Shown here piece by piece: positions 20,785 to 32,235 of a stretch of DNA of 64,000 bases. The stretch is from Meandrina meandrites (lineage: Eukaryota; Cnidaria; Anthozoa; Scleractinia; Meandrinidae). The stretch's first letter is position 1. Every line of letters begins with the position of its first letter. A program made the position numbers and the translations under genes. A model generated the notes under the pieces. The model was given only the letters and a program-made list of their open reading frames with translations, made no database searches and was not told where the DNA came from. The DNA lies in NCBI GenBank assembly GCA_963693305.1, contig OY855913.1, forward strand, positions 20,590,015 through 20,654,014. Reading direction: 5' to 3'.

Positions 20785-22146
20785 CAATCTGGCCGTCTGA
20801 TCACTCTATAAGACATTGTATGGAGTTTAAAATAACGTGGAATAAAAACGCTCAACAAAATAAAACTTTACGTTCATTTCAGTAAAAAAAAGAAAAGTGA
20901 AAAAGATGAGTAAAAGGGAGTACATTTTTTGTTTTATTGAAAACTTAAGAAGGTAAAATTGTATTTCTTTGAGCGTTTTTATTTCAAAAAAAATATCACA
21001 AAAATATAACATAGGGGGCAAAATTACTGAACTCTGATTGGCTGAGACAGATGGCATTTATTCTTAATTTAAGTAATTATTCTGCGCAAAATTATTTAAT
21101 CCTGATTGGACTAGGAGAAAAAAATACTTGTTTCTTATCGGCTGAGCGCGCTGCACTTGGTTGGCTTCTCCACAGCGGTATTTTGAGCAGAAATTTCAAG
21201 TACAGTGCTCGCGCGATCGCTTGTATGTCGCTTTGGAGTTTGACTTCAGTTTCCCGTTATTTGATGAAAAAAAAAATAAAAACCTGATGATATCTTGAAA
21301 AGGAATTCCGAAAGCTGAGTCTCAGGAAAAAGAAGATTATTTCTGTAGAAAACTTGCATCAGCTCTTAGAGACACTTGGCGAGCTTGCGACGAAATTCAT
21401 TCATGGCTGCCAACTGACTTCTTCGTTTCACTTCTGTCAAATGCGACTTCATCACATGCAACCCACAGTAAAGAGCACAAAGTTTGTTCAGAACAAGAAG
21501 ATGGTCATATTCAAACGGGAGAAAAAAGGTCTGCAAAATTGTTTGCACTCGTCGTCGTTTCCTGATTATCGATGTCTGAGGATTGACATGTCAACAGCTC
21601 GCCGCGGAAAGCTTCGGGTGAATAAATTAAGAGTGCGTCCACGAGAAAAGCAGGCGGAAACAGGCAGGAGGTGATACACCTCAAATCACCAATTTCGCTC
21701 AAACTTGGCTCAAATGTGGGCTATTATGAGTTATCATTTGTGACAAAACTTAAGGTTAAAATATTTTATTTCCTTCATCGAACTCATCGAAGGGAAATCA
21801 TCACAAAAAAAAACATCTAGGTGACATGTATGTAGCACTTTTTTCTTGTTTCCATTCTTTGATGCACCTAAAAGTTTGATTAGCAGAACTTGTGAAGAAA
21901 ATCTTCCGCTGCTGTATTTACATCGATGTCACGACATTGCCATAATTTTATAATATAGCTCTGCAAATGTTCCTAAAATATGCCTTTGGTGCCTTTTTCG
22001 CCTATATATCACTCGTTATCGATAGAAGGATGCTTATTAAGCTATTTTGTGCCGTTTGTGTGGTAAGACAAATAAATGGCTTTTGTGTTTCGGTGAATTT
22101 TGATGAAATAGCCAGAAATTCTACAATTAAACGAGACTTACCTGTA
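20785..22146. other. Stretch without recognised gene
   Basis: Short ORFs only (for example 21354-21674 +) with no motif. AT-rich. Confidence 0.35.
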
Positions 22147-22365
22147 AGTTGAAGTTTGATTTGGATTCTATCTTGTCATCAGTCCGGAACGAAGGAGTAA
22201 CATGAGAAGCACGCGCGCTTGCTTATTGAGCCATAATTTAAAAATTGACTTGCTAGCGCTCACAGGGACGAAGGAGAACAGGGAAGGGATACCCTAAATA
22301 GGGAGGGTATGTTACTCCTTCGTTCCGTACTGTTGACAAGATAGAATCCAAATCAAACTTCAACT
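22147..22365. mobile_element. Hairpin MITE (about 220 bp)
   Basis: Arms AGTTGAAGTTTGATTTGGAT and ATCCAAATCAAACTTCAACT are inverted. They continue through TCTATCTTGTCA and CGGAACGAAGGAGTAACAT with small indels. No ORF. A target duplication could not be fixed. Confidence 0.78.
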
Positions 22366-23324
22366 TCAACTTTCACCCATCGGGCTATGGTGGAATTGGT
22401 GACAGCTTTATGTGGCGTTGTGTAGCTGATCAATAAAGTGGAGGTTTGGCTAAGGGAGTCGGTCTTAGCGATATAGTGCTTGATGTGTGCCACCGGACAC
22501 ATTTTGAGATCTTGAGTATAAGACAAAATTTCAATAGGTGCGAGGTGTTTCCCAGAAGAAGATATGATTGGTTGGAATCGACGGAACTTGCTGTCGATAA
22601 GCGGAAATTCCTACTCAATCGATTGTTTGTCAAACAGCCCGTTCCCGAAAACTAAGCGAACTCTGTCTGTTTACTGTTCTTATAACACATTTAATCGTGG
22701 CTAATCGTGCTATCAATAAACCTATTTGAAAAGAGATCAGCTGTTTATGTCTTTCTCTGCCATAGAATTTTAATAGAAACATGGCTGTATAACAACACTA
22801 GTGTAGCACTTTTCTTCCATTACTCATGTTCAGACCAGAGTTGTAATAAATCTAAGGTTAGAGCGAGTAAGTTTCAATTTATTATACGGTTTGGAATATT
22901 TACATTTCATGAAGAAACTAGAGCTACCGAGAAAGAAAATAAAGTTGGGAACAGTTAAACGTGTTTTTTGTTATATGAAATTGGTGACTTTTGTCTTGTA
23001 AGGTTGTGTTTTTGATGAAATAAAAATTTTGCTTGAGTTTTAATCTGTTTGTGTTTATCATTCGCCGTAACTGAACAAAATGATTTAGAACACGAAATTT
23101 ATCGCGCAAGAAGGGCAGAAAGGGCACCTTTTAGCGCTGTGTTTTTCCCGAGATCGCGCGAGGGGATCTCGCGTGTTATTCGCGCGCGCGTGGCTAAACA
23201 GAGATCAAGCCGTGATTTTATCAAACCATATTTATTTACAAAATAATATATAGATTTAGGCAGGCCTAAAAGCGGAGCTCCCATTTATAATTTTTTCCCA
23301 ATTTAATTACAGTGTTACCAAATA
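22366..23324. other. Stretch without recognised gene
   Basis: Small ORFs (22446-22655 +, 23049-23246 +) have no motif. The strand and nature are undetermined. Confidence 0.35.
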
Positions 23325-25325
23325 AGTAGCCACACTATTTCTAAGCTTATACAGTGGCCCATAAGGGTTCAAAATAAATTAATTTTTAATCGCTCATGGC
23401 TAAACTTGACAAGTGCACTTTATTGGGTTCCTCACGTACGCAAGTAGGCGCAACAACAAATCTTAGTAAAACTTTATACAACGTTTACTGTACACTATGT
23501 TAATAAACCTTTAAGACTTATTCAATGTAAAAAGGACCTTGGTCGTGCTTTGATTTACTGCAAAACAGTTAGCGCATAAAAAAAACAACTCAAGGCAAAA
23601 ACAAAAATACAGCAAAACAAACTAAGTAAACTCGCTGCTAAACACAGTAAACAAAATGAACTCACGCTACGGCGAACAAAACTCACTGCGGAAAACAAAC
23701 TCTGCAAATTGATGGTGCCGGTTTTGTAAGTCATTTTAAAGCAGATTTTGTGTAAGAATTGTAGCAGTTTGTGATTTGGAAAGTGGTGCACGCTAACTTA
23801 GAATAAGCTTACAATGTTGTTTTGACTGTTTTGAACCGTGTTCTTTTCGTTGCAGTTTGGTTGCATGATTAACTAATTCTGTTTTACCGTACGCCTTGCT
23901 AAAAACCTTATAAGATTTTATGTAGAGAACTGATTCAATTTTCTTGATTTCTGGTAAGCAAATATGCGGAAGGTTCAGTCTGAACTTGCTCAGCCAAGCA
24001 CAGGTAACTCGCCACGAAATCGGCGAAATATTGGTTTACGATTTCAACACACTCGCTGATAAGAGAAACAAAACAAATGCAAGCGAGTATAAAAAAAGAG
24101 CGGTTGCATAATAGATCGCTTAAATATATATTGGTGTGCGGTATCGCTGAGTAGTTTTACTCGGTTTTGTTTCGCAGGATTTTTCTGTACGTGTAGTTTG
24201 TAATTTATAAAGCGAAATCGTGATTTTGATCCGTGAAACTTAATAATTTGATAAGCTTATTGTTATCAAAATCCAATCATGGTCAATCATGAACATCACA
24301 GTTAATCCACTAACTATAGCACAAAACACAAAACGAAATATTTAATAAACAATGTCTGTATGAAATGTACAAACATGAACAGGTTTGTGAGCAGCATTAA
24401 TTGAATTATACGGGAAGATCTGAAAACCGACACTACTTCAAATTCGTTCATAAATGAAGTATTAACAGATTCTCACAATAAAATCAAACTTATGCTTACT
24501 GCATATATACATTTACGTTTGTTACCTCAAGTTTGGGGAAGGCTTGTAAATTCTGCAGGGCAAAAATTTCAAACCAGCCCATATATATCAGAAACGAAAA
24601 CGTCACTCGTTGTACGGCTTACTCCAACACCAGCGGCATATTCATGTTTTGAATTATCAGCGAAGATTGATCTCTCCTTTCCTTTCGGTGTAGCTGTTAA
24701 CAGTCTTTTATCCATCACTTAGTGAACTTCACCGGCTCTGAGCTCACTTTTATTTTAGCTCAATGTCAGCTCAATTAATTTTTCAGCCATGGTTAGCCGC
24801 AGTGCTTCAACTCTCCGTGTTGTCCAATGTATATCATGTTCAAGTCGGCAATTATTTTGGATCTTCCCGTTAAGAGGTTGTCCTAAATCATTTGGCATGG
24901 GTTTTCATGATGTAGATGAGTAACTAGAGCGAGAAATATTCACGAAGAACTATTTTCAAGCATGCTTTGGTCTTTCTTCGCGTCTTTCATTTAGGTTAAA
25001 ACAGAAAGTGAACAACGTAGCAACTATTTGCCGCCTTTTCATACAACTGCTTCGTTTAAGTTGAAATGAAATGTCCAGATCACGAGAAAACATGAGAAAA
25101 ACGCTGAAGTAATACAGTGCTCCTAAAAGTTTCTATGACATTTAATTTAACTCTCAACAAACCAAAAAATGTTTTTGTGTTACTTTTTGCGTAAGGACTC
25201 CAAATCAAGGACAAAGATAAACTCGTCCCAGGCCTAATCCGTGCGTACGTAGATACGCGGGCGACCACCAAATTTTCTTGGCTTGATGGATTTCCCATTT
25301 TCTATGGGTATGGAGCTCCGCTACT
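23325..25325 (+). repeat. Dispersed repeat family R1, most complete copy (copy 2)
   Basis: This contiguous copy of about 2 kb links the left half seen at 2362-5400 with the right half seen at 14095-15741. It supplies the uninterrupted versions of two insertion sites (near 23455 and 24608). It ends GGAGCTCCGCTA at 25313-25324. No credible ORF; probably a non-autonomous mobile element. Confidence 0.72.
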
Positions 25326-25851
25326 ATGCACAAATGGCATTCTTTAAAAATTTGAAGTCTTTAAAATATGTACAATGTATATTTACAATGTAAAGGAAGC
25401 GAAAAACTATATACAAGAACTCTGAAAATTATTTCCAAACAAAACTTAAATATCTAAAGGCAAGGTGCTAACACCATCAGTCAACACTGAAAATTTAACA
25501 CGACTTACATTTTCTAGTATGCCAAGCGTTCGGTTTGCTCAATGCTTTGGAGTTGACTGTCCGTAAACTGTAAAGCAAAAGTTATTTCGATTAACTTCGC
25601 TTATTCTGATTATTTATTTATTCACCCATCGCTTTTATTTCTTTGTGTTGTTAATAGAGTTAAGGAGCGCTTCCTGCAAATTTAAGACAAAGTAACCCTC
25701 ATAATTAAACTTGTTTAACGGAGCGTAAAACAGTCTGTTATCGTGCTAGAAAATTTGTAAAAAAAAATCTTACTGAATCGCTCAAATCCACCTCCAAATC
25801 AACCTCCCTGCTGCCAGTTTCAGTCTGCGCGTCATTGTTTGATGCCTACAT
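25326..25851. other. Stretch without recognised gene
   Basis: AT-rich; nothing recognised. Confidence 0.35.
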
Positions 25852-26085
25852 TAGAGAGGTTAAGCATGACGTTTACGGCAAACGGTAAACGGCAAAAATA
25901 ATTCTGATTTTGCTCACTTTTTCTTTAGCACTTCAATAAAGCCAGTCGAAAAATAGGAAAAAAATCCCTTAATCACAGTAAATGCAAACAATTTCCCTAA
26001 ATTGTACAAACGGCTAAATTCAGACACCAAAAGCTCGATTTTTGCCGTTTGCCGTTTGCCGTAAACGTCATGCTTAACCTCTCTA
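25852..26085. mobile_element. TA-flanked MITE (Tc1/mariner-like)
   Basis: Element 25854-26083 has inverted ends starting GAGAGGTTAAGCATGACGTT and containing GGCAAACGG/CCGTTTGCC units, with TA on both sides. Length is 230 bp. A TA target is typical of Tc1/mariner derivatives. Confidence 0.82.
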
Positions 26086-27359
26086 TTGAAAGATAAAGTT
26101 TTGTTTAAAGAGAGAACTAAAACACTTGTTGAACATTCAAAATTTCATCCAACGGTTAATAAAATGCTTACAAGTGCTTCGCGCTGAGAATATTCGGCCA
26201 GCATTTCGTCAAATGCGCTGATTTGTTCATCATCCTGCGGCGAATAAAAGTAAAGTTTAGTACGGCGTTAAAAGAGAAATTAAAAGTAAGATCAAACCTC
26301 ACTTTTACTTACCTGAAGTTCTTGGAGAGTCAATTCTATCGATTGCACAAACGCAAATTCTCTGGGATTTGAACGGCTTCCGTCAACATCTCCCAGTCGC
26401 GGACAGTTAAAAAAGCGCTCAAGGCAGCTTGAAGATCAACAAAAAAGCCATCTTCACGATAAACGTTTCGAAATCGAACGAAGTTTTTCAAATTTCCAGC
26501 GGGTTCAAGTTAAATGACTGGAATGACCCTTTCGAAATCTGTGATCTTAAGATCCAATGAGAGTGTGAATAGAGGGAACAGCGATTTCATATCAGTTAAT
26601 GTATACCACAGTGAGTTAATGTATTGATTCCACAGAGAGTTAATGTATACCACAGCGATTACACAGCAATTTTATGAAAACCACAGCAAAACAGGGGAAA
26701 ACGTGATCCCTCTCCTACTATTTCGTTTGCCGTATACTTCAGTCGTCGCAGTTCGTGCATACTCTTTAAATAAATGCATATATAGTTATAGCAAGGGTCC
26801 TGCGCGGCCTTAATATCACTTGTGTTTTCAGAAGTTGCACAAATTGCCCGAGTCGCGCAGTGTTATAAATTGGCATTATAACAATATTAAAATCATTACA
26901 ATATAAACTTTGAAAGCCTTTAACTCAAAAGGTTAAAAAAAGGTCAGAGTGAGATTTATACCGATGAAAAAACAGCAATACCTATACATTACTTCTGCTT
27001 GAAAATTAAGCCATCTCCTACCATATTTTCCTTGAAATTGGTGCTTGACTTATAGGTCCGAGCAAGTTGCTTTTATTTATGATAATTCAACCCTGCGTTT
27101 CGGTCGTTTCGCCGCCCTTCCTTTTTATCGCCCTGATCAGACTTTTTCGTTGGCAATTATTTCTAGAAGATGCAGTATGAAGGATCAGCAGCATTGGGTC
27201 CGTGACTTTTTATCGAAAAGGAGAGCCAACATAGTGCCCACGGGATGCTGATGCAACAGTTGATGTATTTTTGTGGCAGGCGTTAGTATGAGATACACAC
27301 GTCGAAGCTACGATTGCGACATGCTTTCTTTGGGCAAAATATATGTTAAATGAATAAGA
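26086..27359. other. Stretch with short direct repeats, no gene
   Basis: Around 26590-26660 the string GTTAATGTATACCACAG and variants recur three times. The ORF at 27045-27251 has no recognised motif. Confidence 0.4.
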
Positions 27360-27850
27360 AAAGGAATTTATGGGAAGATGCGAAAACCGACGAAACTTCG
27401 ATAACGTTAACTCTTCTCAATTCAACCGGTAAAATGCTTTCACTTACACCAGGTCAATGAATATCGGAGACGATCGAAAGCGCCAGTACTGGCAACACAG
27501 GAACGGTTAAAAATTCTTACCCCAAGCCATCCATGTGTCATAACGTTTCACGACGTAGAAAAGTTACGAGGAGATAGTGCGAGGAATGCTTTCGTCTGCT
27601 TGCTTTATTAACGTCTTCCATTCAGCTTTCAAAGTGAAGAACGCGCCAACGATATTGCCGCCAGGAAAAAAAATACTCCTTCCCCGTTGCGTTTCCTTGG
27701 AACTTCCTTCCCCTCCCTCAGGGTTCTTTATTGGCAGAAGAGTGGACGGCGTACGCTGACATGACCAAACCTTTTCCAATCGAAAGGTTACCAAAATTCC
27801 TTACCCATGGTGCTCCGCTGGCGAACTTCACGCCGAGGAGCTCCGCCTTA
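27360..27850 (+). repeat. Dispersed repeat family R1, diverged right half (copy 4)
   Basis: It starts ATGGGAAGATGCGAAAACCGAC, like 14113 and 24413, shares the TTTCATTCAGCTT-like and GCCAAAGAT/GCCAACGAT segments, and ends GGAGCTCCGCC at about 27848. Just before the end, CATGGTGCTCCGCTGGCG is shared with 44330. Confidence 0.55.
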
Positions 27851-28031
27851 ATATGTTCAGTGCTCGCTTACTGAGGATTTGTTCCCTTTGGTAATAACTG
27901 ATATTTGTTACGTGAAGTAAAAACAGGGTCAGAAAACTAAGTTCGAAAACACTTACCTTTCTCCGTCGACAAGCGAAAGCGAGTTGGAAAACAACATCAA
28001 CACGTTGCGAAATGCATTGTGGTGCCCACAT

Positions 28032-28320
28032 TTAAGGCCACAGTGCCTTGCGCTTTCGGATCTAGCCTCGACCCACAATACCTCATTTTGCAGGAAAAGT
28101 GAAGGAAGGCCTCGATTTATGGTTGCTGCCTAGGTCGGCCATTTCATATGACCTCCCTGTGGCAGCAATTACGCAGATAGATAGTTAATCTTTGTCTCAT
28201 CCGCAGGTAGGGGAATAGGCATTTCAGTTGTGATAAAGCGTAAAGTGGAGTCATATTTCTGTCTAGCTTGAGATACGAGAAGAAATCACTATACCTTTCC
28301 CCATTCGGTAGAGTGTTTTA
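28032..28320 (+). repeat. Intron block duplicated between CUB units
   Basis: GGCCACAGTGCCTTGCGCTT through ACTATACCTTTCCCCATTCG recurs at about 58120-58400, and its right part at 31180-31320 and near 63830. Each copy lies upstream of a first-half CUB exon, so introns were duplicated together with exons. Confidence 0.75.
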
Positions 28321-28461
28321 AGTTATTTGAAATGCAGCAAGAAGATCGGCACGTGGATAAAAGGTTAAAGAGTAAACGCCAGAAACTGGCAATAGTTCGG
28401 CAGTTAATGTGCGTGTAATATTGAGCGTAACTAGCAGCTATTTGCCATATTTTTTTAACAG

Positions 28462-28604
28462 TTGAATGTGGTGGAATCTTGAGTGCTTCTTCGGGAATTA
28501 TATCAAGTCCTTATCATCCCGAGAATTATCCGCCACGGTTAAACTGCATCTGGTCTTTTGACTTACAAGCAAAACGCGTGCGTCTAGAATTTCTTGACTT
28601 TCAG
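28462..28604 (+). CDS. CUB domain exon, first half (unit B)
   Basis: A 143-bp exon between the TTTTTTAACAG acceptor and TTTCAG|GTAAGA donor. Phase 1 entry makes the first codon GTT with the preceding exon's last G; exit is phase 0. It encodes ECGGILSASSGIISSPYHPE, then NYPPRLNCIWSF, then VRLEFLDFQ. This is the classic CUB start: Cys-Gly-Gly, SP.yP..YP, NC.W (second Cys), and the hydrophobic strand leading to the Ca2+-binding Glu in the next exon. It pairs with 29345-29534 across a 740-bp intron, the shortest in the array. Confidence 0.88.
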
Positions 28605-29344
28605 GTAAGACCAAGATTTAGTAAACCAATTATATGAAAAACAAAAGAGTGAAAAGGAGTATATTTAGGTTAGGTTTAGTGGGCTTCTTCAAAGGCCCAC
28701 GTATTGCTAATGGTACTGAGGTGTAAAATTGCTGTGCACTTCATTTCTTTTGAATTATATTTTCATTTCATACATTCCATTCAAATATCCATGTTCATTT
28801 GCGAGCGATTGGTTGAAGCTAACCAGAAGATAACTCGATTTTCACTGCGAAAAAAAGCATTAATTATAGGCTTCATGAATTTTATGCAAGGCCTAGTATA
28901 AAGAAATTGAAATACTGAGATTAACAAGAATATATTTTAAGAGCAGTGGCTCTGAAAATCTTGAAACTTTTCAAATTAATATTGACAACTCGACAACAAC
29001 TAAATTCGACACTAAAATATAAAGGTTACAGAGCTCGATTTTCAGTAAAAAGAATAGCTAAAAAGGGCTATTATTACCTGCGTATTTGCTTTTTTATTAA
29101 TTTTATCGTTTATTTAAAATTATTAACGATTTATAAAATTCTAATATTTCAAGCAATTTTTTTCTTTCTTTTTTATTTACTTTAAGTCACGATATATTTC
29201 GAAGCAGGCTGTATAGGTGCTATATAAATGCTTATATTATTATTAAAAGTCTTTAATAAAGTGTGTTTTGACATTCTATGCTTGTTATGGTAAACTTATT
29301 TGTCAAAAAATGCATCTGTTTGATACCATTATATTTGTTTTTAG

Positions 29345-29534
29345 CTTGAAGATCATTCCAGTTGCTATTACGATGCTGTGACGATCTATTATGCTGACAA
29401 CTCACAATTCACAAAACAGTGTGGCGACCAGATGCCAGAAACCTATGAACTTCCTGCTGCCGGCTTAAATATCAAGTTTAAAAGCGACACAAGTAATGAA
29501 AGAAAGGGATTCCGACTGAGATACCAGAGTTTAG
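29345..29534 (+). CDS. CUB domain exon, second half (unit B)
   Basis: A 190-bp exon between the TTTTTAG acceptor and G|GTAATG donor; with 28462-28604 it makes exactly 111 codons. It encodes LEDHSSCYYDAVTIYYADNS, then KQCGDQMPETYELPAAGLN and FKSDTSNERKGFRLRYQSL. Cys 3 and 4 and the Glu/Asp/Asp Ca2+ ligands are all present. The loop before CGD is shorter than in units A, C and D by three to six residues. Same gene and strand as the other CUB exons. Confidence 0.88.
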
Positions 29535-29657
29535 GTAATGGTAACAACATAAAAAATAACGGGCCACACTTACAAAACTTTCTTAAGTTAAGATGTATTC
29601 AGGGAGACTGGTTAATAAGTTCAGGGGGTGAGAGGTGTGGTCGGTGGGCCGATGCAT

Positions 29658-29990
29658 TCGGGAATGCAGCGGTTGCAAAACATGTGACTCACCCCTTCTT
29701 CTCGAATCAAAATACATCTGTACATTGACCCATCCCTGATCGAGATCGGAGGTTGAACATCACATGACCCACCCCCTCCCAGCAAATTTCTTGTTTTGCA
29801 AAAGCTGGTTTGCTGTTTTCTTAATTGTTTTCTTATCTCGGGAATGCATGCGCAGCGTTTGCAAAATATGTGACCCACCCCTTCCTCTCGACTCAATATT
29901 CATTGACCCATCCCTCATCGAGGGCTTAAAAATACATACTTACGACCTCCCAGCAAATTTCTTGTTTTGCAAAAGCTGGCTTACTGTTGT
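29658..29990 (+). repeat. Local tandem duplication in CUB intron (180-bp period)
   Basis: TCGGGAATGCA ... GCAAAACATGTGACTCACCCC ... GCAAATTTCTTGTTTTGCA occurs twice, at 29658-29820 and 29838-29990. Single diverged versions lie in the equivalent introns at about 57230-57400 and 63120-63260. Confidence 0.75.
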
Positions 29991-31409
29991 TTTTTTTTTG
30001 TTTCTTCATCAACATGCATAGATTATTCCTTGATTTACATTTGTTGTCCACAACATAAAAGAAATCAAGCAACATAGAATAGCACACATATTTTAATATC
30101 ACTCACTCTCTAAGAGTGTTAATGGGGCCTGCACGACTCCTGAAATTTGCAGAAATAAAAGAGAAATGCTCAGTCGTGTGCTACAATAAAACCTGTTCCG
30201 ACTCAACAGTGAATATTATCCTGAAACTGGAACAGCCATGGGTAGGAAGATCGGTGTATAGTTTCGCCGTAGCCCTTGCTAACATTATCATCATGCCAGA
30301 AATATAAAATGAAATACTCAAAGAGTTGTTTTGATAAAGATTTATTGATAACGTCATATCTATATGGGACACAAGCAGACAGAGAATGGAAAAATTCCTT
30401 CAAAAGGAAAACAGCTTCCCCGAACCGGGGCACCCGGGAACAGCATTCATCCAATAATCAAATTCACGAATAAAATCTCAGAAACTAAGAGCTCGAGAAA
30501 ATTCCATCTTGAACACAATGGTGTACAAAGGTGACAAATTCCATGAAAAGTCCACCCATGACACGAGAACACACTTAAAACCTACAGACACCTTTTAATA
30601 CATGAATCTCTATTCGTGTCACCCACTAGGCGTCACGAAACGCTTTATTAACGGAAAGAGAACAAATTCGTCACAATTTACTTCTGAGGACAACATTAGA
30701 AATTTTGAAGCATGCCTTAAAAATAAAGATTACCTAGCGATAAAAAAGGAAAAGATCTCTATTCGGTCAAATTATCGGACAGAAAAACGTCCCTGGAAAA
30801 CAAAACCGTCAGAATTGCACCTAAGAAATTTTGTCCTTTGTAACGCAATATTAACACGGCGTTGCTGAATCTAAAGGACATACTCATCGGGATATGGCAC
30901 CTTATGGCGAAATGGAAAAATATATCATTTAGAAATACGATAACGCTCCCCCTTTGAGTAGCTCGAAATTGAGTGACCCCCACCTTTAGGGGTTTTTTTG
31001 AAAATTAGTGATTAGTGCTACGACCCATCCCCCACCGCCCAAATACTTATTACCTCGTCCCAATGTAATCGTTTTTAGTAAAAGACTAGTATTCGAACAA
31101 CACTTAGAGCGCTAATCTTTTCTAGTAGGGCTTTGTAAATGTGGCCCACGATTTCTATTAAACAATTGCTATAATAAGCAGTTAATCTTTATTCCATCTA
31201 CAAGAAGGGTAATAATTATTTTAGATGAAGTAAAGCGTTATTGGTTGTCCTATGTTACAAACACTGTCTAGCGTGAGATACGAGGAGAAATCACTAATCC
31301 CTTCCCAATCGGTCTCCTTTGTTGCACTCAGTTGGAGAAAAGCACGAAGAACGGCGAGTGGAAAAAAAGGCGAGGTTACCTTTTGGCATTCAATGTTCGT
31401 GCAATCGTC
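29991..31409 (+). other. Intron homologous to 63031-63920
   Basis: Segments such as GAGAAATGCTCAGTC and GGAACAGCCATGGGTA, and TATATGGGACACAAGCAGACAG, have counterparts at 57530-57610 and 63410-63500. No exon. The small ORFs here are intronic. Confidence 0.6.
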
Positions 31410-31579
31410 TAACATTTAGAGCCATCTGACAATTTGGAATACAAGAAGAAGACGGCAAGGCCGAAAAATGAAATCATTGGCCAAGTTTTGGTTTATTACA
31501 AGAAAACTGATATTTATACAATATTCCGGCTCTATTACAGAGTCATAGTCATGTAATGTTAATTTTACAAGAGAGCAAC

Positions 31580-32235
31580 TTAAGGGCATTCCTCTGTTTT
31601 GCATTGCGCATCCTTACTGTGCATAAATTTACGCGTAATTAGCGCGCGTACCAGCGCGCGCACATTAAGAAAATGGCTGCTTTTTCTTTTCGACTTGGCT
31701 CGTGCGCGAGGTAAATCGTCGTTTTCTCGTAAACGAGCACGGTGACCTATTTAATTTTTTCTCTTCTTCTGAGTCCAGTAAACACCTCCTTTCTATGCAG
31801 CGAATATAAACAAATTTCTATTGTTGAAACTTCAGTAATCATCGGAAACGCCGCTACCAGTGAAAATAAATTTGTGGCCTCGACAGCACTGTACGTTTGG
31901 AACAAGTTGAATCGCTGTCGTGCCTTTGTCCTGAAACAAGCAGTAAATTGTTCCTTGAAGTCGATGCAGTGCATCTATTGATAAATATCACGTTTTGCGT
32001 CCTCCCTATTTTTTTCTGCTCCCGCGAAACGTTAACTGAACGGTTCAAATGACACTTTTCTGAAGGCTGATATTGTAAGGAATTATGGGGTAGATTCAAA
32101 GTCCTCCTGCCCCCAAACGAATACGGGGACCCCTCTTTTTTATTTTGAAATTTAGGTTCCCTTAAGATGAACAGTCAATAGACAAAGTTTGAATGAAAAT
32201 CTATTGTCCGTTCTATTTCAGAGGAATGACCTTAA
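31580..32235. mobile_element. TTAA-flanked MITE with empty site in the opposite arm
   Basis: Element 31584-32231 has inverted ends GGGCATTCCTCTG / GGTCATTCCTCTG and TTAA on both sides. The opposite arm (37923-37935, reverse complement GAGCAACTTAAATATTTTAG) keeps a single TTAA. The empty site is thus present in the same window. Its interior shares a GTAAATCGTCGTTTTCTCG stretch, inverted, with 41760-41790. Confidence 0.8.
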
